The position numbers and the translations under genes were made by a program. Source: Gammaproteobacteria bacterium (GTDB taxonomy: Bacteria; Pseudomonadota; Gammaproteobacteria; Pseudomonadales; Porticoccaceae). From it: DNA of 13,301 bases. Below are positions 1 through 7,600 of the stretch, piece after piece (position 1 is the stretch's first letter; every line of letters begins with the position of its first letter). The DNA is taken from assembly GCA_006227015.1 (NCBI GenBank), contig SBGI01000101.1, forward strand, positions 1-13,301, in the 5' to 3' direction. The notes beneath the pieces were generated by a model. The model worked only from the letters and a program-made list of their open reading frames with translations. It was not told where the DNA came from and did not search any database.

Positions 1-267
1 TTGGATGGTTATCAGACCTGCGCCCTGATCAAGAACAACAGCCAGTTTAAACATATCCCGGTAATCATGCTCTCCAGTAAGGATGGTCTTTTTGATAAAG
101 CCAAGGGCCGTATTGTGGGGGCAGATGATTACCTAACCAAACCTTTCAGTAAAACTGAGTTGTTTGAGGCGTTAGAAAAGTTCTCCAATAGCGAAGCAAC
201 GGATGTTGTTTCGGAAAGCATGGATATCCCAGCCGGGGGAGAAGATGGCGAGAATATTGATCGTTGA
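1..267 (+). CDS. pilG: PilG, twitching-motility response regulator (C-terminal part, 5' truncated by window edge)
   Basis: Single-domain CheY-like receiver. In the P. aeruginosa Pil-Chp system PilG is phosphorylated by ChpA and promotes pilus extension and cAMP signalling. The visible 88 residues begin just after the phospho-acceptor Asp strand, so that Asp lies upstream of the window. They include the stretch LDGYQTCALIKNN, the switch region VIMLSSKDGLFDKAKGR and the conserved lysine in YLTKPFSK, all almost identical to PilG as I remember it. The first codon, ttg, is an internal Leu codon and not a start. The C-terminal tail after the receiver fold (from about SNSEATD) is acidic and somewhat longer than in P. 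aeruginosa. The last 23 bp overlap pilH, which points to translational coupling. The identity is close to certain; only the N-terminal half is missing. Confidence 0.93.
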   Translation: MDGYQTCALIKNNSQFKHIPVIMLSSKDGLFDKAKGRIVGADDYLTKPFSKTELFEALEKFSNSEATDVVSESMDIPAGGEDGENIDR

Positions 268-607
268 TGATTCACCAACAGAAACCCATCAACTCACGGG
301 CCTGTTGCAAAAAAATGGTTACGAGGTGTTGGCGGCCATCAGTGGTGAAGACGGCCTAGAACTGGCGGCAAGAGAGCAGCCGGATGCCATTCTGATGGAT
401 ATCGTATTGCCGGGGGTGAATGGTTTTCAAACTACCCGACAATTAAGCAAGGCCAGCGAAACCGAGCATATACCCGTGATCATCGTCACCACGAAAGATC
501 AGGATACCGATAAGGTGTGGGGCATGCGTCAGGGAGCCAAGGCATATCTCACCAAGCCTGTCAGTGAAAAAAGCCTGATCACTGTGCTCAAGGAAGTGAT
601 CAGCTGA
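245..607 (+). CDS. pilH: PilH, twitching-motility response regulator
   Basis: A 120-residue CheY-like receiver consisting only of the REC domain, with no output domain. It has the acidic pair D8/D9 in MARILIVDDSPTE, phospho-acceptor D52 in LMDIVLPG, the switch threonine T82 in VIIVTTKD, and K104 in YLTKP. In P. aeruginosa PilH opposes PilG, favouring pilus retraction or acting as a phosphate sink for ChpA. The start at 245 was chosen over an in-frame ATG at 203 because the family begins MARILIVDD and a purine-rich GGGAG sits a few bases upstream (237-241). The start lies within the end of pilG. Length matches the family (about 121 residues). Confidence 0.95.
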   Translation: MARILIVDDSPTETHQLTGLLQKNGYEVLAAISGEDGLELAAREQPDAILMDIVLPGVNGFQTTRQLSKASETEHIPVIIVTTKDQDTDKVWGMRQGAKAYLTKPVSEKSLITVLKEVIS

Positions 608-627
608 ATGCTGGTCACGGGCATGCC

Positions 628-1167
628 ATGACGAGTCAGCGCACACCGTTCAAGGTACTGGTTGCACTTGCCCAGCGTTATGCTGAAAACGCAAGAAGCC
701 TTCCTGCCCAACAGGATATTGTCGCAACCAGAAAAGTAGTGTGTTTTTCACTGCTCGGCCACAATCTGGCCATGCCCCTCGAAGAGCTGGTTGAAATTAT
801 CGAAATGCCTCAGTACACCTCTCTACCAAGGGTGAAGCCCTGGGTGATGGGCATGGCTAACCTGAGGGGCCGATTGCTGCCGGTTATCAATCTGGCGGCT
901 TATCTCGGTGGCCAGTTATCCGGTACTGCGAAAAACCAACGGGTTATCGTTATCGAGATGTTTGGGGTATTTCTGGGCCTGGCGGTGGACCAGGTGCATG
1001 GCATGCGGCATTTCAAGGTGGATACGTTTACCCGTCGGGCCGCCTTGGTTCCTGAATCGCTTGCGCTCTATTCTGAAGGCAGCTTTGTGCAGCCGGACAG
1101 TACCTGGATATTGCTGCGGTTGGGTCCATTGCTGAATGACCCTCGTTTTATGGCGGTGGCCGCTTAA
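628..1167 (+). CDS. pilI: PilI, CheW-like coupling protein
   Basis: A 179-residue CheW-domain protein, close to the P. aeruginosa PilI length (178). It couples the PilJ receptor to the ChpA kinase in the polar chemosensory array. A short N-terminal arm (1-35) containing the PilI-typical TPFKVLV and LPAQQ stretches precedes a CheW fold at about 36-165. The CheW signature NLRGRLLPVINL is at 78-89, with the NLRG motif intact, and a second conserved stretch DQVHGM is at 121-126. The start codon at 628 has no strong Shine-Dalgarno sequence. It lies 20 bp after the pilH stop, so translation probably depends on coupling. Two other ATGs nearby (608, 623) are out of frame. Confidence 0.93.
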   Translation: MTSQRTPFKVLVALAQRYAENARSLPAQQDIVATRKVVCFSLLGHNLAMPLEELVEIIEMPQYTSLPRVKPWVMGMANLRGRLLPVINLAAYLGGQLSGTAKNQRVIVIEMFGVFLGLAVDQVHGMRHFKVDTFTRRAALVPESLALYSEGSFVQPDSTWILLRLGPLLNDPRFMAVAA

Positions 1168-1236
1168 GGCTGCCATCGAATTGTAATCGGCAAGCGCACC
1201 GCAACTTGGTGATAAATTGCCCGGAGTGACATAGAC

Positions 1237-3777
1237 ATGACTGCAACCAAGAAATCAAAGACCAGTTCATCAATCACGTTACTGACGGTGACGTTGATCG
1301 GTGTGGTGGCCTTCCTGGGGTTTAACTTGTTGCTGGTTTTCAACCAGACGTCGAAAGATCAGGAGAGCCTGCAGCTGATGTCTGAATTGCGGGCCCAGTC
1401 CTATCGGTTGGTAACCCTGTCCAAGGCCTCCGCTTCGGGTAATGAAGAGGCGTTTGGCGAACTGCAGAGCCTGGTTGATCAGATGAAAGGCAGCTGGAAT
1501 CAGCTCAACCAAAATCTGGAGGGCGAGGTGGAGCCAGCCCAGTTGAGCCGGTTGCAGGATGCCTGGTTGCAGGCTCACAGCAATGCCCAGACCATTATTG
1601 ACAACAAACAGCCGGTCATTTTTCTGAATCAGGTTGCCAAGACTTTGAATCGCACATTGCCTGACCTGCAACAGGAGCACACCAGAGTAGTAGAGGTGCT
1701 TCTGGCCAGTGGCGCGCCAGCATCACAGTCTGCTTTCGCGCAAGCCCAGTCATGGCGCGCCGAACGTATCGGTCGCAATGTTGACCGTATGCTGGCTGGC
1801 GGTGTGGATGCTGAAAAAGCTGCCGATCAGTTCTCCCGGGATATCAAACTGTTTGGCCAAGTGCTGGACGCGATGAAAAAAGGAGACGCCTCTATGGGCC
1901 TCAGCCCGGTGACCGTCCCTGCCGTCAGGACCAGTCTTGAGCGAATCACAGAACAGTTTGGATTTGTCAGCACATCCATGCAGGAAATTTTTGATGCGAC
2001 ACCTGCACTGTTCAATGCCATCAAGGCCACCAATACGATTCTGGACAAGTCTCCACAGCTGCAGGAGCAGCTCAGCGAGATGTCTGACACCATCGCCAAA
2101 TTGCCGGAAACAAGGGACCTGAGTTATACCACTGCATTATACGCCGGTGTCTTCGGCATTCTCCTGCTGACGCTTATGGCCTTTAAAAATTCAGCCGAGA
2201 CCCGGCGTCGCCTGAGGGATTCGGCGACGGATAATGAGCAGAACCAGCAGGCTATTCTCAGATTACTGGATGAAATTGCCGGCCTCGGTGAAGGTGACCT
2301 GACAAGCCATGCCACGGTCACAGAAGATTTTACCGGCGCCATCGCCGACTCCATTAACTACGCCATCGACCAGTTGCGGATTCTGGTGGCACAGATCCAG
2401 GATACGTCGGAAAACGTTTCTGCCGCTGCCAATGAAACCCGCGCCACAGCATTGCAGCTGGCCGAAGCGTCTGAGCACCAGGCGCAGGAGATATCCGGTG
2501 CTTCAGCGGCCATTAACGAAATGGCCGTCACCATTGATCAAGTTTCGGCCAACTCCACCGAGTCCGCCAACGTGGCGGAAAAATCGGTATCGATTGCCAA
2601 AAAAGGTGCCGGTGTGGTGCAAAACACCATCGGTGGCATGGATACCATCCGCGAGCAGATACAGGATACCTCCAAGCGCATCAAGCGGCTGGGTGAGAGC
2701 TCGCAGGAAATTGGCGATATCGTATCGCTGATTAATGACATTGCCGATCAAACCAACATCCTGGCATTGAACGCCGCGATTCAGGCCTCCATGGCGGGTG
2801 ATGCCGGGCGCGGTTTTGCCGTGGTTGCGGATGAGGTGCAGAGACTGGCGGAACGTTCTGCGGGTGCAACCAAACAGATTGCCTCCCTGGTGAAAACCAT
2901 TCAGACCGATACCAACGAAGCGGTGAGTTCGATGGAGCAAACCACCGCTGAAGTGGTGAAAGGGGCAGAACGAGCCCATGCGGCGGGTGTAGCACTGGAA
3001 GAGATTGAAACGGTATCAGCGGATCTGGCGGAATTGATTCAGGATATTTCCACCGCAGCCAAACACCAGGCCACTACTGCAGGTCATGTGTCGCGCACCA
3101 TGAACGTGATTCAGGATATTACTTCCCAGACACTGTCCGGCACCAACAACACCGCCCAGTCGATTGGCGAACTGGCAGAACTGGCGGTGGAACTGCGCAA
3201 TTCAGTGTCCGGTTTCAAATTGCCGGCTTCCATGGAGCGAGAGCTTCCTGAATATGATGAGGGCGAGGTTGACTATGTCGACGAAGACTACCAGTTTGAA
3301 GAAGTGCTGGAAAAAACCGTCGCCAGCGAAACGGAGGATGCCGGACTCAGCCTGATGGAAGAGGGTGATGAAGAATCCTCCGGGGTTGCGTCAGAAAAAG
3401 AGAGTGAAGCGAACTCTAAACCGCAGCCGGCCAGGGAGCGTCAGCCCATGCGGGGCACGGTGCTGTCAGACGATGAGTTTGACCTGATTGATCAGGCGTT
3501 GCATAAAGGGGCTGGCCAGGACGCAGCCGATACCGTTGAGAGTGTGTTGCAGGATGCAGAAGCTGCTCGGGACGACCTGCTAGAGGAAGCTCCTGCGGAA
3601 CAGGAGCAAGAGAAAGAGCAAGGCCAAAGCGATGACTACGATGAAGCGGCACTGCTCAAGTCGCTTCAGGAAACAGACCCCGACGATGAGCTGGACTTTG
3701 ATGCGCTGACAGAAGATTTCTACAGTGAGGATGAGACAGAAGAAGAAAGCTCGAAACAAACAACTTCAACCCTCTAA
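1237..3777 (+). CDS. pilJ: PilJ, type IV pilus methyl-accepting chemotaxis receptor with a long acidic C-terminal extension
   Basis: Inner-membrane chemoreceptor that feeds signals into ChpA through PilI and ChpC. It is 846 residues against about 682 in P. aeruginosa. Visible layout: transmembrane helix 1 at about 13-35; a periplasmic helical region at 36-295 of the PilJ N-terminal type; transmembrane helix 2 at about 297-316; a HAMP-like linker at about 320-385; and a coiled-coil methyl-accepting domain at about 386-660. The conserved hairpin tip is at 500-535 ([18 protein letters not shown], then [11 protein letters not shown]). After the core ends at SGFKLP (about 658-663) comes an acidic, low-complexity tail of about 183 residues with no match I recognise. 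It does not end in an NWETF-like CheR-binding pentapeptide. GGAGTGA at 1223-1229 is a well-placed ribosome binding site for the 1237 start. The family call is very secure; the tail is the odd part. Confidence 0.95.
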   Translation: MTATKKSKTSSSITLLTVTLIGVVAFLGFNLLLVFNQTSKDQESLQLMSELRAQSYRLVTLSKASASGNEEAFGELQSLVDQMKGSWNQLNQNLEGEVEPAQLSRLQDAWLQAHSNAQTIIDNKQPVIFLNQVAKTLNRTLPDLQQEHTRVVEVLLASGAPASQSAFAQAQSWRAERIGRNVDRMLAGGVDAEKAADQFSRDIKLFGQVLDAMKKGDASMGLSPVTVPAVRTSLERITEQFGFVSTSMQEIFDATPALFNAIKATNTILDKSPQLQEQLSEMSDTIAKLPETRDLSYTTALYAGVFGILLLTLMAFKNSAETRRRLRDSATDNEQNQQAILRLLDEIAGLGEGDLTSHATVTEDFTGAIADSINYAIDQLRILVAQIQDTSENVSAAANETRATALQLAEASEHQAQEISGASAAINEMAVTIDQVSANSTESANVAEKSVSIAKKGAGVVQNTIGGMDTIREQIQDTSKRIKRLGESSQEIGDIVSLINDIADQTNILALNAAIQASMAGDAGRGFAVVADEVQRLAERSAGATKQIASLVKTIQTDTNEAVSSMEQTTAEVVKGAERAHAAGVALEEIETVSADLAELIQDISTAAKHQATTAGHVSRTMNVIQDITSQTLSGTNNTAQSIGELAELAVELRNSVSGFKLPASMERELPEYDEGEVDYVDEDYQFEEVLEKTVASETEDAGLSLMEEGDEESSGVASEKESEANSKPQPARERQPMRGTVLSDDEFDLIDQALHKGAGQDAADTVESVLQDAEAARDDLLEEAPAEQEQEKEQGQSDDYDEAALLKSLQETDPDDELDFDALTEDFYSEDETEEESSKQTTSTL

Positions 3778-3806
3778 TACACCTGAGTACCTGACGGAGA
3801 GTCCTT

Positions 3807-4625
3807 ATGGATCAGGTTGTGGCGTTGAGTGACCTGACGTTTAGTCGCTGGACAGCCCTGCTGGAAACGAGAACCGGCGTTTGTGTGACCCCCGCCTGGG
3901 AAGCGCATGTGCGCCGCGGACTGGCCAGTCAGCTACAGCATTTCAGGGACGCTGACACCAGGAATCCTGGGGCTGTAGACCGCTGGTGGGAGGAGTTGCT
4001 GGAGCAGGTGCTGATTAGCGAAACCGGTTTTTTCCGTCACCGCCCCTCTTTCGATTTTCTGGCTCAATTTTTGCGCTCGCGTTTTCAGCAATCGCCGCCA
4101 GGGCAACTGAATATGTGGAGCGCGGGCTGCGCTACCGGCGAGGAAGCCTACTCCATGGCAATCACTGCCGGGCAATACCTGCCTTTATCCTCTTTTCGGA
4201 TTCTTGCTTCTGATATTTCCGAGTCAGCTTTGGATCAGGCCCGCCAGGGTATTTATCCCCAAACGTCGCTGAAGGGGCTGACGCCGGAAGAGCGCAGAGC
4301 TTTTGAGCAAGTCGGCGAACAGCAGTTCAGCATCGGGGCCGGGCTTCGTGACCGGGTGCGTTGCCGCAAGATAAATTTGGTCAGCGACTACTGGCCGGAT
4401 GAAACTCGCGGCATGGATATTATTTTTTGTCAGCACCTGCTGGTCTATTTCAGTGACAGGCAGCGTACGGCTCTTGTTGAGCGGTTGGCGGGCTGTCTGA
4501 AACCGGGCGGCTGCCTGGTGTTGGGACCCGGTGAGTACCTGTCTCGACCCGTGTCCGGTATGCAGCGCCAACGGGCTGATGACGCTTTGGTGTTCGTCCG
4601 CTCTGAAAGCAGCAAGGAGCGCTAA
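3807..4625 (+). CDS. pilK: PilK, CheR-type chemoreceptor glutamate methyltransferase
   Basis: A 272-residue SAM-dependent methyltransferase of the CheR family, expected to methylate glutamates on PilJ. An N-terminal helical subdomain (1-65) is followed by the CheR motif ETGFFR at 72-77, the SAM-binding motif SAGCATGEEAYS at 105-116, the acidic residue D136 in ILASDIS at the end of the second strand, and CQHLLVYF at 208-215 where classical CheR has a CRN(V/L)xIYF-type motif. LKPGG at 231-235 is the usual late methyltransferase turn. It is slightly shorter than P. aeruginosa PilK (about 291). A ribosome binding site (GGAGAG, about 3796-3801) precedes the ATG. The stop codon abuts the chpA start. 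No CheB partner gene is found in the window. Confidence 0.9.
   Translation: MDQVVALSDLTFSRWTALLETRTGVCVTPAWEAHVRRGLASQLQHFRDADTRNPGAVDRWWEELLEQVLISETGFFRHRPSFDFLAQFLRSRFQQSPPGQLNMWSAGCATGEEAYSMAITAGQYLPLSSFRILASDISESALDQARQGIYPQTSLKGLTPEERRAFEQVGEQQFSIGAGLRDRVRCRKINLVSDYWPDETRGMDIIFCQHLLVYFSDRQRTALVERLAGCLKPGGCLVLGPGEYLSRPVSGMQRQRADDALVFVRSESSKER
4614..4619 (+). promoter_or_regulatory. Ribosome binding site of chpA inside the end of pilK
   Basis: AAGGAG lies six bases before the chpA ATG at 4626 and within the last codons of pilK. With no gap between the pilK stop and the chpA start, this suggests translational coupling. It also supports choosing 4626 as the start. Confidence 0.75.
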
Positions 4626-7600
4626 ATGGAGCAACGGGGAAAATTACAGGGCTTGTCCTGGTTGGCCGATGAAGTCGAGGTCAGCCTGAAAGAAGCTGCC
4701 GAAGAGCTGGAAACCTTTCTCGCTCAACCAGACAATGATGAGCCCATGCGCCGTTGCCTCGCCCTGGCGCATCAAGTGCGTGGTTCGCTGCAAATGGCCG
4801 AGTGTCATGGACCTCTGTTGCTGGCCGGGGAAATAGAGCAGGTGGCCCAGCGCATTCTCGATCGGCGCGTGTTAAATATTAGCGATGCATGTTCGGTACT
4901 GGTTCAGGCCATCCTTACCCTGCCGGTTTACCTGCGGCAGTTGCTCGATAGCCGCCGTGATCAGCCGGAAACATTGCTGCTGTTACTGAACGAGTTGCGG
5001 GCCGTCAAATCAGAGCCCCTGGTGTCGGAAACCGCTTACTTCACCCCGCGCATGATCGCTTCAGCGCAGCTCAGCAAATCCTACAACCGGCAACCCGATC
5101 CGGTTGCCATGACCAATTTGCTGCGCAAGTTAAGGCAAATGTATCAGTACGCCCTGCTTGGTGTGGTTAGGGGTGAGAAAATTGAAGAAAACTTCAGTTA
5201 CCTGGACAAGGTGTTTTCCCGGCTTCGTGAGCTGAGCAAGGGTATGCCCCGGGAGCCGCTCTGGAATGTGGTTCTGGCTCTGTTGGAAGGCATTGCCGGC
5301 AAAGAGATCAAGTTGGGCCAGGCGGTGCAGATGCTGTTGCGGCAGCTGGAAGTGGAAATACGTCGGCTTTCCCAGGCCGGTTATGACGGCCTGATGCAGC
5401 CCATGCCGGAAACTCTGCTGAAAAACCTCCTGTTTTATATTGCCCACGGAAAAAGTGAAGGTCCCAGATCCACTCTGATCAGGGAACAGTTTCACCTCGA
5501 CCAGTCACTGCCAGATGTGCTGATGGAGGAAGCGAACAACACATTTTCAGCGTTGTATCAGCACGATACGGCTAAAGCCATGGTGACGGTTCTCGAGGAA
5601 GAATTCAGCCGGTTGAAGGAGGCTTTGGTGCAACTGTCGGAGGCCCCGGGTGATTACCAGGGGCTGATGGATGAAACCGATGAGCGCCTCAAACGTATCA
5701 CCGACTCCATGCTCATGCTGGGCAGGCAGGAGCAATACCAGCAGCTTGAAGAAGCCAGGTCAATCTGGGCGATGTTTCGGCAACAACCGGAGGATCGCAG
5801 TGGTCTGGCGGCAATGGCAGACAAGCTGGTACTGGCCGAAAACGGCCTGCAAGGCTGGCTTGAGCAGAACAGGCAGCTGATTGAGGGTGTTACCACCAGC
5901 AATGCCATGCAGGTGGAGCTCAACCGTGCACAGATGGCACTGCTGGCGGAAGCGAAAAGTGGCCTTGAGAAAATCAAGGACGTCATCGTCGATTTCATCG
6001 CTTCTCAATGGCAGCGTGACAAGCTTGCTGATGTGCCCCAGTTGCTAATGGATGTCAAAGGTGCCTTGGCAGTTCTGGAACAGCAAAGGGCCGCCAAAGT
6101 TTTGACGGCTTGCCAGCGCTACCTCTCTGAAGAAGTGCTCTCCGAGCATAGTGTGCCCAACTGGAATATGCTGGATTCTCTCGCTGAAGCATTGACCAGT
6201 ATTGAATATTTTCTGGATGTGCTCGACCAGCAGGATGCGGACTCCGAGGACATGATCCTGTCCCTGGCAGAAAAAAGCGTGGCTAAACTCGGGTATCCCG
6301 TGACTGGTCTCGACCAGCAGGAAGCCCCGGCAGTTATTCCTGTATTACAGCCCGATGTAGACAAACCCGTAGAAGAAGTTCCTGAGCCAGCGACCGCTAC
6401 ATCCGATACCGTGGATGAGTCGCCTGCTGAGCCCGCGCCTGATGAACGGGAAGAGCCGCAGGTCGATGATGAAATCATCGAGGTGTTCCTGGAAGAAGTC
6501 GACGAGGTCATGGAGACGCTCAGGGAAAATTACCAGTTATGGGTTGAGCAGCCGGACAGTGAAGAACCATTAACTGAAGTTCGTCGTGCCTTCCACACCC
6601 TCAAGGGCGGTGGCCGCATGGTTGGTGCAGAAACGCTGGGAGAGCTGGCCTGGCAACTGGAGAACCTGCTCAACAAGGCACTGGAAAAACGTGTTGTGGT
6701 GACACCCACTCTGATGGCTGTGGTGGAACTTGGGCTGGAAGTGATTCCCGAAGTCAGTGAGGCATTTCGTCTGCGCCGCAAGCCGCAAAGAGCGGAGTAT
6801 GTCGGTCAGCTGATGATCGCAGCAGAGGCCCTCGCCAAGGGCGAAGAGGTCGCCCTGCCACAGCTTGATGAGGGTGAAGTCGATTCGGCGCAGGGTAGTG
6901 GAGACCAGCCTGCCGACGAGAACAGAATTGAATCGGAAAACGACATCGCGGATGAAAGGGTCGAACAGGCAGTTCACGACATTGATCCGGAAGAGCTGGA
7001 GCTGTTGTCGATCTTTTCCGAAGAGGCCTTGCAGCACCTGGGCGTGATAGGCCAGTTTGTTGAACAGCAACGCCAGGCGGCACCAGTGTATGACCCGCCA
7101 AGCAGCGAACTGCAGGCAGCCTTGCATACCCTCAAGGGCAGTGCGCGCATGGCGGGTGTTGAATCCATTGGTGATCTCGCCACGCCCCTGGAGAGCTTTG
7201 TCAAAGAGCTGTACACCTATCAGCTGAACGTCGATGGTGACATTGTCGACTTGCTGGGAGATGCAGACACCTATTGTCGTTTGTCACTGTCGACGGTACC
7301 TGGTCATGGCCGGGTCGAGGATATCCCTGAATTGCCAGTCTTCCTGGAACGCCTGTCTGAGCTTCGTGATCGGGCGATGGCAGTAGTGTTGGGCAGCGAG
7401 ACAAATGAGTCATCACATCAGGTAAGCCCTGATTTACTGAATCTGCTGATGACCGAAGGCATGCAGGCCTTGCTGGATGCGGAAGAGATGATCCGCCATT
7501 GGCAGCAAAATCCCGAAGATCAATCCATTGCCGGTCAGTTTGCTGATGAACTGTCAAAAGTGGCCGAGGCGGCCGAGCGGGCTGGCGTGCAGCCTATGCA

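Noticed and set aside
203..244. Upstream in-frame ATG that would lengthen PilH by 14 residues
   Set aside because: The extra residues do not resemble the PilH N-terminus. The family starts MARILIVDD at 245, where a purine-rich ribosome binding site is in place.
1168..1236. Possible separate promoter for pilJ (TTGTAA and GATAAA)
   Set aside because: The spacing is about 24 bases, too long for a sigma70 promoter. The gap is adequately explained by the pilJ ribosome binding site.
6570..7127. 185-codon open frame on the minus strand inside chpA
   Set aside because: It is antisense to an intact, clearly conserved coding frame. It has no recognisable domain and lies in a moderate-GC gene where long antisense frames are common. 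The same applies to minus-strand frames at 2503-2979, 7974-8483, 9836-10357 and 12565-13065.
6597..7139. Identical 12-base string ACCCTCAAGGGC at 6597-6608 and 7128-7139
   Set aside because: It encodes the conserved HPt motif TLKG in two ChpA domains; flanking DNA is not similar, so it is not a mobile or recent repeat.
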